A program made the position numbers and the translations under genes. From an uncultured Bacteroidales bacterium (GTDB taxonomy: Bacteria; Bacteroidota; Bacteroidia; Bacteroidales; P3), in contig CAMOFI010000009.1 in assembly GCA_946613135.1 (NCBI GenBank), positions 1 through 36,816 of the forward strand: 36,816 bases of DNA, written 5' to 3'. The notes beneath the pieces are model-generated. The model was not told the DNA's origin. It was given only the letters and a program-made list of their open reading frames with translations, and did no database searches. This document shows positions 7,825-15,928 of this stretch, one piece after another (position 1 is the first letter of the stretch; every line of letters begins with the position of its first letter).

Positions 7825-10107
7825 ATGTACCAGATTCTTAAAAAAGAGTTTCTCACACCGGCGACAGTCCTCATGGATGTAGAAGCGCCTTGGATAGCGC
7901 AAAGCGGCCGACCAGGCCAGTTTCTGATTGTCATTCCTGATGCGGCAGGCGAACGAGTACCGCTGACCATCTGCGACATCAACCACGAAGAGAGTGTTGT
8001 AACCATTGTGTTCCAGATTGTAGGCGATTCGACGCGCAAGCTGTCGGACATGGAAAAAGGCGACAATCTGTACAGCATTGTAGGTCCACTGGGACGACCG
8101 GCCGAAGTGATAGACCTCTTCGAACGTAACCCTGAGCTGCGCATACTGTTTGTTGCTGGCGGTGTAGGCACAGCACCTGTATATCCGCAGGCCAAATGGG
8201 CTTACCGCTTCGGGCTCAACACCGACATCGTGATTGGGGCACGCAGCAAAGACTTTATCTTTTTCGAAGACCGCATGCGGTCGGTATGCCAGAATCTGTA
8301 CATCATGACCGACGACGGCAGCTATGGCGAGAAGGGACTTGTCACCGACAAGATACGGCAACTCATAGAGTCTGGCAACAAATACGACTGCTGTGTGGCC
8401 ATAGGGCCTCTTCCAATGATGAAATACGTGTCGTTGCTGACAAAGCAATATAACCTACACACAATCGTGTCGCTTAATTCGATGATGGTAGACGGTACGG
8501 GAATGTGCGGTGCATGCCGCGTGAGTGTTGACAACAAGGTGAAATTCACCTGTGTCGACGGTCCAGAGTTCGACGGCCATCTGGTGAACTTCGATGAAGC
8601 GATGAGCCGTCTGGCCCAACCGGATGCCCGCAAATACCGCATAGCCACGAGCGAAGGAGGACACCGCTGCAATCTGGCCGATGCCGTAGATGCGGCTCTT
8701 GATGCAGAAAAAAGGCCTGAGCGACAAAAGCCTGCCGAACAGGAACCAGAAAAGCGCATCCACAACTTTGACGAGGTTTCTTACGGATTCAGCGAGAAGC
8801 AAGCCATTATCGAGGCTTCACGCTGCCTGAACTGCAAGAAGCCGCTCTGCGTAAGCCAGTGTCCTGTAGGCATCAGAATACCCGACTTCATTGCTGCTGT
8901 GAAGCGCAACGACATTGCAGAAGCCGGCCGTATCATTGCGATGGACTCGTCACTGCCAGCCGTATGCGGACGAGTGTGTCCGCAAGAGACGCAATGCGAA
9001 GGGGCGTGCATACTCGGCCACAAAGGACAACCGATAGCAATCGGAGCCCTGGAGCGATATGTAGCAGACTGGAACAGGGAGAAGGGAAACCATAACGATA
9101 ACGATAACGACAAAGCGAACGAGAACAGGAACGGGAAAGTGGCCATAATCGGGAGTGGTCCTTCGGGGCTTGCTTGTGCCGGAGACCTTGCGAAAGCCGG
9201 ATTCGATGTTACGATATTCGAAGCGCTGCACCAAGCTGGCGGTGTGCTGGTATATGGCATACCCGAATTCCGTCTGCCAAAGCAGCGTGTTGTGGAACCT
9301 GAGATAGAGAACCTGAAACGACTCGGGGTAAAGATATACACAAACGTGATTGTCGGCAAGTCGGTAACGGTCGACGACCTATTCAACCATCAAGGGTTTG
9401 ATGCGGTATATATAGCTTCCGGGGCCGGATTGCCAAAGTTTATGGGAATACCCGGAGAAACACTCGTTGGAGTATTGTCGGCCAACGAACTTCTGACACG
9501 CACAAACCTAATGCACGGCTACGACAGCAATTACGACACTCCTATCATGCTGGGAAAGAAAGTAGGTGTTGTGGGCGGTGGCAATGTGGCTATGGATGCC
9601 GCACGTACGGCACGCCGCTTAGGGTGCGATGTGACAGTGATCTATCGACGCGGCGAAAAGGATATGCCTGCACGCCAAGAGGAGGTACATCACGCCAAGG
9701 AGGAAGGCATAGAGTTCTGTTTTGAATGCAATCCTGTTGCCGTAATCGACGACGGCAATGGCAATGTGGGTGGAGTGCGACTGGTACGCATGGCTATGGG
9801 AGAACCGGACGAGACAGGGCGACGCCGTTTTGCGACAATTCCAGGCAGCGAGTTCGACATAGAACTTGACAACTTGATAATAGCCCTTGGCACAAGTCCG
9901 AACCCTCTCATCAAGAGCACCACGCCCGGATTGGATACCGAATCATGGGGCGGAATCAAGACCGATGCCGACGGATGCACATCGCGCCACATGGTCTTTG
10001 CCGGAGGCGATGCGGTCAGCGGAGCGGCAACCGTTATCCTTGCCATGGGAGCCGGACGACAGGCTGCCAAAGCCATAACCAAACAGCTACGAAAGGAAAT
10101 ACAATAG
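7825..10107 (+). CDS. fused NfnA-NfnB-type flavoprotein (ferredoxin-NADP reductase module plus GltD-like module)
   Basis: The 760-residue protein joins two modules. Residues 1 to about 260 are a PyrK/NfnA-like FAD- and NAD-binding reductase (FVAGGVGTAPVYP) ending in a [2Fe-2S] site, MCGACRVSVDNKVKFTC (about 228-244). Residues about 315-760 are a GltD/NfnB-like module with two cysteine clusters, CLNCKKPLCVSQCPVG (about 333-348) and CGRVCPQETQCEGAC (about 380-395), an FAD site IIGSGPSGLACAGDLAKAG (about 441) and an NADPH site VGVVGGGNVAMDAARTARRLG (about 582). In NfnAB these parts couple NADH, NADPH and ferredoxin by electron bifurcation. Databases often label such fusions 'DHOD electron transfer subunit/glutamate synthase small subunit', but no pyrD or gltB is adjacent. 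A polar N/D-rich linker (about 416-437) is encoded by a short hexanucleotide repeat. Bifurcating activity is inference. Confidence 0.85.
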   Translation: MYQILKKEFLTPATVLMDVEAPWIAQSGRPGQFLIVIPDAAGERVPLTICDINHEESVVTIVFQIVGDSTRKLSDMEKGDNLYSIVGPLGRPAEVIDLFERNPELRILFVAGGVGTAPVYPQAKWAYRFGLNTDIVIGARSKDFIFFEDRMRSVCQNLYIMTDDGSYGEKGLVTDKIRQLIESGNKYDCCVAIGPLPMMKYVSLLTKQYNLHTIVSLNSMMVDGTGMCGACRVSVDNKVKFTCVDGPEFDGHLVNFDEAMSRLAQPDARKYRIATSEGGHRCNLADAVDAALDAEKRPERQKPAEQEPEKRIHNFDEVSYGFSEKQAIIEASRCLNCKKPLCVSQCPVGIRIPDFIAAVKRNDIAEAGRIIAMDSSLPAVCGRVCPQETQCEGACILGHKGQPIAIGALERYVADWNREKGNHNDNDNDKANENRNGKVAIIGSGPSGLACAGDLAKAGFDVTIFEALHQAGGVLVYGIPEFRLPKQRVVEPEIENLKRLGVKIYTNVIVGKSVTVDDLFNHQGFDAVYIASGAGLPKFMGIPGETLVGVLSANELLTRTNLMHGYDSNYDTPIMLGKKVGVVGGGNVAMDAARTARRLGCDVTVIYRRGEKDMPARQEEVHHAKEEGIEFCFECNPVAVIDDGNGNVGGVRLVRMAMGEPDETGRRRFATIPGSEFDIELDNLIIALGTSPNPLIKSTTPGLDTESWGGIKTDADGCTSRHMVFAGGDAVSGAATVILAMGAGRQAAKAITKQLRKEIQ
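9092..9110 (+). repeat. hexanucleotide microsatellite in the nfn-like linker
   Basis: Three in-frame tandem copies of ATAACG encode an Asn/Asp-rich stretch (HNDNDNDKANENRN) between the cysteine-cluster region and the FAD-binding site of the GltD-like module. Copy changes of a 6-nt unit preserve the frame and would only lengthen or shorten the linker. Confidence 0.75.
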
Positions 10108-10139
10108 GCATCATCGAGCCTTTAAACAATGACACAAAA

Positions 10140-10173
10140 ATACGAGGATGGCTGAATGCAGTCATCCTCGTAT
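10140..10173. terminator. bidirectional terminator between the nfn-like gene and lepB
   Basis: The stem is ATACGAGGATG (10140-10150) with CATCCTCGTAT (10163-10173), extended inward through a G-T pair to CTG/CAG around an AATG loop. It sits between convergent genes. On the - strand it is followed by TTTTTG, a good tail for lepB. On the + strand the tail is CATTTTG, weaker but usable for the leuS operon. Confidence 0.82.
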
Positions 10174-10197
10174 CATTTTGAAGACATAACCGGTTTG

Positions 10198-12012
10198 CTA
10201 TAGTTTACGTCTAAAGATGCGTTCGAAACGAGGTTTGCCACTGTCGGCATCTTTGGAGAATACAATCATGGAGGCACGACCTGTGATGTGGTTTTCTGGT
10301 ACAAAGCCCCAATAGCGGCTGTCTGCGCTGTTGTGTCTATTGTCGCCCATCATCCAATAGTAGTCCATCTTGAAGGTATATTCTGAAGCTTCTTTGCCAT
10401 TGATCAAGATGCGGTTGCCGACAACTTCCAAAGAATTGCCTTCGAAGACTTCGATGACTCGTCTGTAGAGAGGAAGCGAATGCATGTTGAGTGGGATGGT
10501 AAGGCCTTTGGCTGGAATGGTGACAGGACCGAAATTATCGACAGACCATTGATATTCATCAGAATGAGGGAAAAGATCTGTTCCCGAACACCCTTCTTGA
10601 ATCGAGAGAGGAATGACTTCAGCCACAAAATTGTTTTGCCGCAAACGGTTGGCGGTTTCGTCGGTCATAGGGATGGTATAAATCTGTCCCATCAAGTCAA
10701 TATCTCTTTGTTCCACTCCGTTGTCCTTCAGAATCTGAGGTATTTTCATGATGGCGTCAGCAATCTCGTTCTCGTATGATGGAGAGCCTGTGAGCTTGTA
10801 ACGCGGCGACAGACGGACGAGCCGGCTGCTATCTTCCCTGCAGAAGGACATTATATCAATTGAGATATACTTTGAGAGTTGCTGCAGTCCTTCAAGCTGT
10901 TTATCGTTGAGAAACACATATTGGTAGTAGCCTATAGAGTTGTTGCAGTCCTCTGTAGATATGCCGTTCGATTGGAAGAAGTGCATGTCTTTCTGCAGCT
11001 TGAGCGACAGAAGGTCGGATCCATAGGTACCCATCTTGGACATTGAGGCCAGATAGTCCTCAACGCTTTCAGTGAGTCGTACGGCATAGTTGAATTCGGC
11101 TGCTGAGGGTTTTTCGATTGGTTTTCCATCGATAAAGACCTTTTGGTCGCGTATCTGCAATGTTTCGCCTGGGAGTCCGATACAGCGCTTAATGAAATTC
11201 TCGCGTTTGTCGACAGGTCTGACAACTATGTTGCCGAAAATGTTTTTCTGAGAATGGACTGTTTCGCGGCCATATTCGCGCACGAGGTCATGATAAGACC
11301 TGTTGCTCTGGAAAGCGGTGCAAACGGTGTCACCGTCGGGATAGTTGAAAACTGTGGCATCGAATCGTTGTACTTTGCCAAACCCCGGGTAGCGGTGATA
11401 GGGCAGCTTGATCCATTTGAGATACGACTCGCACTGACCGTCGGTCAACGGCAGGACATTGTGGACCAGAGGAAACGAAAGTGGAGTCATTGGGACACGT
11501 GGGCCATAGCTCATTTTGCTGACCATGAGGTAGTCGCCGACAAGTAGTGATTTCTCCATTGAGGAAGAAGGAATCTTGTAGAACTCGAAACAGTTGCCTC
11601 TGATGATTACGGCTGCGATGAGTGCAAATACTATAGCATCTAACCATTCGCGAGCCGAGGAATATTTTTTGACTTCGTGGGTCTTCGGGTCAAGGTATTG
11701 GTAGCTGTTGAGACCGACATAGGGCATATAAGCGAAAGGGAAAAGGACAGCAAGAGTCTGTTCCCAGAAACCATGACGTCCGAAGACTTTGGCTGTTTCG
11801 ACAACAAGCATGAGGAAGGTGAAGATGTTGATGGCCGGAACGAGGAAATAGATGTACCATTTCCAGTTTTTCCCGCAGAGTTTTATCCATAGCACAATAT
11901 TATAGATGGGAATCAGAGCCTTCCACCAATCGATATTGACTTTTTTGAAGATAAAACAGAGTCCTATGAAAGGTCCTAAAATATAGATCAGAGCGAAAAG
12001 ATTGTAAAGCAT
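10198..12012 (-). CDS. lepB: signal peptidase I, long form with an extra N-terminal membrane domain
   Basis: The 604-residue enzyme cleaves signal peptides of exported proteins on the outer face of the inner membrane. The catalytic serine is Ser151 in IPSSSMEKSLL and the general base is Lys275 in NFIKRCIGLPGE. The C-terminal box MMGDNRHNSADSRYWGFVP is intact. Residues about 5-115 form an additional hydrophobic domain (about three to four membrane segments, WWKALIPIYNIVLWIKLCGK) before the usual anchor at about 123-138. Roughly residues 305-500 are a large insertion between the lysine region and the C-terminal boxes, making this longer than the roughly 480 residues I expect for Bacteroidales LepB and the 324 of E. 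coli. The insertion's role is unknown. It lies 118 nt downstream of the glycosyltransferase gene on the same strand and ends at a shared terminator. Confidence 0.93.
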   Translation of the reverse strand: MLYNLFALIYILGPFIGLCFIFKKVNIDWWKALIPIYNIVLWIKLCGKNWKWYIYFLVPAINIFTFLMLVVETAKVFGRHGFWEQTLAVLFPFAYMPYVGLNSYQYLDPKTHEVKKYSSAREWLDAIVFALIAAVIIRGNCFEFYKIPSSSMEKSLLVGDYLMVSKMSYGPRVPMTPLSFPLVHNVLPLTDGQCESYLKWIKLPYHRYPGFGKVQRFDATVFNYPDGDTVCTAFQSNRSYHDLVREYGRETVHSQKNIFGNIVVRPVDKRENFIKRCIGLPGETLQIRDQKVFIDGKPIEKPSAAEFNYAVRLTESVEDYLASMSKMGTYGSDLLSLKLQKDMHFFQSNGISTEDCNNSIGYYQYVFLNDKQLEGLQQLSKYISIDIMSFCREDSSRLVRLSPRYKLTGSPSYENEIADAIMKIPQILKDNGVEQRDIDLMGQIYTIPMTDETANRLRQNNFVAEVIPLSIQEGCSGTDLFPHSDEYQWSVDNFGPVTIPAKGLTIPLNMHSLPLYRRVIEVFEGNSLEVVGNRILINGKEASEYTFKMDYYWMMGDNRHNSADSRYWGFVPENHITGRASMIVFSKDADSGKPRFERIFRRKL

Positions 12013-12121
12013 TTTGCGATGATGTGTTTTTTTAGTTTAAAAGAGTCCTTCGCTTAGATTGCGAGGCACGAATGACAAGATATAAGACGATAACGCGTCA
12101 TGGGGCTTTTTATTTTTTTGA

Positions 12122-12145
12122 GGCCATAATTTATTTGTCATGGCC
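12122..12145. repeat. inverted repeat over the glycosyltransferase stop codon
   Basis: GGCCAT (12122-12127) and ATGGCC (12140-12145) flank the glycosyltransferase stop at 12131-12133. On the - strand the following sequence is A-rich, not T-rich, so this is not a clear intrinsic terminator. It could be a weak processing or attenuation structure before lepB. Confidence 0.35.
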
Positions 12146-13300
12146 CATAATAGTGTTTATGGAGTTTATGAGCACTTTTTTGTCGTTATCCCAACTGAGG
12201 TCGGAAGCGGCAAGATTGAAGCGTTGTTGTTTTTCGTCGGGAGACATTTTTTCCCAAAAGTCCAATGTCTCTCTGACTTTCTGCGCAAGAAGCATCGGAT
12301 CGGGAGGTTGGGAGACTCCCTTGTCGCGGAAGAAAGGCTGAGGAGGCAATAGGGTGCCAATTCCGTAACGTTCGACGACAGCCCTGATTTCGGGGAAATC
12401 TGTGGCCAGCACCGGCACACCTGCCTGCACAAAATCGGCCAGCCTGTTGGGCAGCGAATAGTAATAGTTCAGCCCCCTGTTTTCGAGCAGAGAAATGCCG
12501 AGACTTGCTTTGGCAGTGAGTTTGTACAACTCGTCGGGTTGCAGACGGCCGACGAAAAGCACATTGTCGAGCGTGTTCTGTTTCAGTTCGTAAAACAAAT
12601 CGCCAGTGCCGGCGACAACAAACAGGCAATCGGGCAAATATTTCATTGCTTGCATCATCCACTCTATGCCTCGTCCAACGTTGACAGCACCCTGGTAGAG
12701 GAGTATTTTATGGGGTTTACTGTCGGCATGGACCACAGCAGGACGCCGCAACGGAACATTCCTCACCACAGCCATCTGCAGACCATAGCGTTGCTTGTAG
12801 ATGTCGGCGATAGACTTGCAGACTGTAAATGCTGCCGTGGTGGCAGGAATATTGGGGGTTGAGTGGCGAGCCAGACGCGGGAAGAGTGTGTCTTCGATCC
12901 AGGTCCACACCTTCTTGACAGCCGGTCGGCTGGTGAGTTCCGGCACTTCTGGGAATAGTTCGTGAGCATCGAAAACAAGCTTCTTAGCACGCAGGCGTGC
13001 AGCAAAATAGTTGGCAGGAAGCGTGTCGGTGTCGTTGGCATAGAAACAGTCGGCTTTCGAAAAGAGCAGTTTTAAAAAGAGCCTAATGTTGTATTCCGCA
13101 TAAAAGAGGGCTTTCCGATTGAACAACAATCTCATACGAATAATACGATAAGGCCTTTGGAGCGGTTTACTGTCCTTGAGCATCCTGCCGATGAGGGTTA
13201 CGTCGTACCCTTCTTCGGTCATGGCCAAGCATGAGCGATGGACCCTCTGGTCGGTCAGCAAGTCGTTCGTCACCGATACAATTATTCTGCCCTTGTTCAT
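12131..13300 (-). CDS. family-4-type glycosyltransferase
   Basis: The 389-residue GT-B protein starts RIIVSVTNDLLTDQRVHRSC, typical of Bacteroidota GT4 enzymes. It has an acceptor-side motif KLVFDAHELFPEVPEL (about 122-137). The C-terminal donor domain includes KILLYQGAVNVGRGIEWMM, VLFVGRLQPDELYKL and the region ISLLENRGLNYYYSLPNRLADFVQAGVPVLATDFPEI, which holds the nucleotide-sugar-binding part. It has no membrane segment or signal peptide, so it probably acts at the cytoplasmic membrane face. Sugar and acceptor cannot be read from sequence. No polysaccharide locus surrounds it. It is divergent from topA and 118 nt ahead of lepB. Confidence 0.85.
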   Translation of the reverse strand: MNKGRIIVSVTNDLLTDQRVHRSCLAMTEEGYDVTLIGRMLKDSKPLQRPYRIIRMRLLFNRKALFYAEYNIRLFLKLLFSKADCFYANDTDTLPANYFAARLRAKKLVFDAHELFPEVPELTSRPAVKKVWTWIEDTLFPRLARHSTPNIPATTAAFTVCKSIADIYKQRYGLQMAVVRNVPLRRPAVVHADSKPHKILLYQGAVNVGRGIEWMMQAMKYLPDCLFVVAGTGDLFYELKQNTLDNVLFVGRLQPDELYKLTAKASLGISLLENRGLNYYYSLPNRLADFVQAGVPVLATDFPEIRAVVERYGIGTLLPPQPFFRDKGVSQPPDPMLLAQKVRETLDFWEKMSPDEKQQRFNLAASDLSWDNDKKVLINSINTIMGHDK

Positions 13301-13373
13301 TGCGCGATAAATGATGTAAAACTATCTTAAAACATAGCACTTAGCCAATAACGCCATCCTCATAAAGGAAACA

Positions 13374-13381
13374 CAAAAGTA
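13374..13381 (-). promoter_or_regulatory. possible -7 box for the glycosyltransferase/lepB unit
   Basis: On the - strand this reads TACTTTTG, matching TAnnTTTG, about 74 nt upstream of the glycosyltransferase start. No clear TTG lies 19-21 nt further upstream. It sits back to back with the topA -7 box in the same divergent spacer. Confidence 0.4.
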
Positions 13382-13386
13382 AAAAA

Positions 13387-13420
13387 CTTTTTCAAATAAA
13401 AAAAAAGTTGCTACCTTTGC
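13387..13420 (+). promoter_or_regulatory. promoter upstream of topA
   Basis: TACCTTTGC at 13412-13420 is a near-ideal Bacteroidota -7 box (TAnnTTTG). The expected -33 position holds CTTTTT rather than TTG. An AT-rich leader of about 70 nt, without a Shine-Dalgarno, runs to the topA ATG. Confidence 0.6.
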
Positions 13421-13498
13421 ACATCGAATAATTATTGGAATACAATAAATAAAAATTAATAATTAAGAAGTTGTACATAAATCTCAATTTTCAACTCC

Positions 13499-15841
13499 AT
13501 GAAGAATCTCGTTATCGTTGAGTCGCCTGCCAAAGCCAAAACCATCGAAAAGTTTCTTGGCAAAGACTATACCGTCATGTCGAGTTACGGACACATCCGC
13601 GACCTTGCCAAAAAAGAAATGAGCATTGATGTCGACAACAACTACGAACCCGAATACCAGATAGCAGAAGAGAAGAACAAGCTTGTTGCCGACCTTCGCA
13701 AAGCGGCCAAAAGCGCCGACACCGTATGGCTTGCATCCGATGAGGACCGTGAAGGAGAAGCTATCGCATGGCATCTGCGTGAGACATTGAACCTACAGCC
13801 TGAGAAGACAAAACGCATAGTATTCAACGAAATCACCAAGAATGCCATCCTCCATGCCATAGAGCATCCACGTGACATTGACATGAACCTTGTCGATGCC
13901 CAGCAGGCTCGCCGAGTACTGGACCGTCTTGTAGGTTACGAAATCAGTCCGATACTGTGGGCCAAGATAAAGCCCGCCCTCAGCGCCGGTCGCGTACAGA
14001 GCGTTGCTGTGCGGTTGATAGTGGAGCGAGAAGAGGAAATCCACAACTTCAAGTCGCAGAGCTATTTCAAGATTACCGCGGAATTCCATAGCGCAGACAG
14101 CCGCCGTCTTGTTGCCGAGTTGAGCCGTCGTTTCGATAGCGAGCAGGAAGCCCACGATTTCCTCAGTTCGATAGCTGACAGCCAGTTCAGCGTGTCGAAG
14201 GTGGAGACCAAACCGGCACATCGCAGTCCGGCACCACCCTTCACCACCTCAACACTGCAGCAGGAAGCATCGCGCAAACTTGGCTATTCCGTGGCTCGCA
14301 CGATGCAGATTGCCCAGCAGTTGTATGAGTCGGGATATATCACTTATATGCGTACCGACTCGACCAACCTGAGCGAGGTGGCTCTTGAGATGGCACGCAA
14401 GCAAATCTCGTCGACCTATGGTGAACGTTACGTAAAGACACGCCGCTATCATACCAAGATAAAAGGCGCTCAGGAGGCGCACGAAGCCATACGTCCCACC
14501 GACATGCAGGCTACCGACATCAACGCCGACACTACACAACGCCGCCTCTACGAACTTATATGGAAACGAGCCATAGCCTCACAGATGGCAGATGCCGAAC
14601 TGGAGAAAACCACAATAGACATCAGCATTTCCGGCCAGCATGAGCATTTCTCATGCTCTGGCGAACAGATCCTTTTCGACGGATTTCTGAAGGTATACCT
14701 CGAATCGACAGATGACGAGGAGGAGGAGAACCCCAACCTGCAGCTGCCTACAGTGAAGAACGGCGACCCGCTAATGCTTCAGGAGGCACAGGCCACCCAG
14801 CACTACACCCAACACCCGCCGCGATACACCGAGGCCAGCCTGGTCAAGAAACTCGAGGACCTTGGCATTGGACGTCCGTCAACATATGCGCCAACCATTT
14901 CTACTATTCTGAAAAGAGAATACGTCATCAAGGAAGATCGTGCTCCACAGGACTACGACATCACAACTCTCACAGTTGCACCGCACAGCGCCGTGGAACG
15001 CACTCAGAAAGTGGAACATCTCGGAGCTGAGAAAGGCAAGCTTTTCCCCACCGACATTGGAACCATAGTGAACCAGTTCCTTATGGAACATTTCAACGAC
15101 ATTATGGACTACAACTTCACCGCCAAAGTGGAGAAAGACTTTGACGATATAGCCAATGGCTCGCAAGCCTGGCGCGATGTGATCGGTCAGTTCTACGTTC
15201 CATTCCACAAAAACGTGAAGCAGACCCAGAGCCACTCGAAGCGCACAAGCGGCGAACGCCTGCTCGGCACCGACCCCAAGTCGGGCAAGAACGTATATGC
15301 AAAGATAGGACGTTACGGAACAGTAATCCAGATTGGCGACACCAACTCCGACGAAAAGCCTAAATTTGCCTCGATGAAGAAAGGGCAGAGCATTGAGAGC
15401 ATCACCCTTGAGGAAGCGCTCGAACTATTCTCGCTGCCACGTACCATAGGCGAATACGAAGGCAGTGATGTTGTAATCAGCATCGGACGTTTCGGACCAT
15501 ACGTGCGTCATGACAGCAAGTTCTACTCGCTCTCCAAGACTGACGACCCCTATACCGTAAGTCTGGAACGCGCCATAGAGATAATAGACACCAAGCGGAA
15601 GCAGGCCTCAGAAAAAGAGCGTCTGAAAACGCTCTATCCCCACGAAATTGGTGAATACGAAGGAGAAAAAGTAGTGTCGAACATCGGCAAATACGGGCCT
15701 TACCTCTCCTATCGCAACGAGAATTTCCGCCTCCCGAAATCGGGTGTTGACCCTCTTACGATTAGTCTTGCCGACGCCGTAGCCATAATACGCGAAATGC
15801 AGGAAAAGAAAAGCAAGAAGAAAGGAAGCGCGAAGAGCTGA
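13499..15841 (+). CDS. topA: DNA topoisomerase I
   Basis: The 780-residue type IA topoisomerase relaxes negative supercoils. The Toprim domain starts LVIVESPAKAKTIEKFLG and includes the acidic triad region ASDEDREGEAIAWHL. The active-site tyrosine is Tyr283 in YITYMRTDSTN. Residues about 565-780 carry topoisomerase C-terminal repeats (GRYGTVIQIGD, GRFGPYVRHDSKFYSL, GKYGPYLSYRNENFRLP), each with the usual DPYT/DPLT ending. They replace the zinc-ribbon tail of E. coli TopA; no cysteine-rich motif is visible. The lysine-rich C terminus (KKSKKKGSAKS) probably helps DNA binding. It is monocistronic: divergent from a glycosyltransferase and convergent with hflX. Confidence 0.97.
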   Translation: MKNLVIVESPAKAKTIEKFLGKDYTVMSSYGHIRDLAKKEMSIDVDNNYEPEYQIAEEKNKLVADLRKAAKSADTVWLASDEDREGEAIAWHLRETLNLQPEKTKRIVFNEITKNAILHAIEHPRDIDMNLVDAQQARRVLDRLVGYEISPILWAKIKPALSAGRVQSVAVRLIVEREEEIHNFKSQSYFKITAEFHSADSRRLVAELSRRFDSEQEAHDFLSSIADSQFSVSKVETKPAHRSPAPPFTTSTLQQEASRKLGYSVARTMQIAQQLYESGYITYMRTDSTNLSEVALEMARKQISSTYGERYVKTRRYHTKIKGAQEAHEAIRPTDMQATDINADTTQRRLYELIWKRAIASQMADAELEKTTIDISISGQHEHFSCSGEQILFDGFLKVYLESTDDEEEENPNLQLPTVKNGDPLMLQEAQATQHYTQHPPRYTEASLVKKLEDLGIGRPSTYAPTISTILKREYVIKEDRAPQDYDITTLTVAPHSAVERTQKVEHLGAEKGKLFPTDIGTIVNQFLMEHFNDIMDYNFTAKVEKDFDDIANGSQAWRDVIGQFYVPFHKNVKQTQSHSKRTSGERLLGTDPKSGKNVYAKIGRYGTVIQIGDTNSDEKPKFASMKKGQSIESITLEEALELFSLPRTIGEYEGSDVVISIGRFGPYVRHDSKFYSLSKTDDPYTVSLERAIEIIDTKRKQASEKERLKTLYPHEIGEYEGEKVVSNIGKYGPYLSYRNENFRLPKSGVDPLTISLADAVAIIREMQEKKSKKKGSAKS

Positions 15842-15893
15842 CTACCCTACCCTTTTGACAAGGGAAGCAGAAAGAATTGACTACCCTACCCTT
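15839..15893 (+). repeat. direct repeat after topA
   Basis: TGACTACCCTACCCTT occurs at 15839-15854 and again at 15878-15893, a period of 39 nt. The first copy begins with the topA stop codon, which suggests a small tandem duplication of the gene's end. The second half of copy 1 (CCCTT-TTGAC-AAGGG, 15850-15863) can form a small hairpin. Confidence 0.8.
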
Positions 15894-15928
15894 ACGACAT
15901 TTCAATACAAGAAATTGTTGTAAGGGTA
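15881..15928. terminator. inverted repeat between topA and hflX
   Basis: CTACCCTTACGACA pairs with TTGTTGTAAGGGTAG (one G-T pair), with CAAT/ATTG pairing again inside. The right arm is the coding end of hflX. A long hairpin can form in transcripts from either strand, placing a likely transcription barrier between convergent topA and hflX. There is no long T run, so intrinsic termination is plausible but unproven. Confidence 0.5.

Noticed and set aside
13301-13498. small gene in the topA/glycosyltransferase spacer
   Set aside because: The spacer is AT-rich, contains the -7 boxes of both flanking genes, and has no ORF of convincing length.
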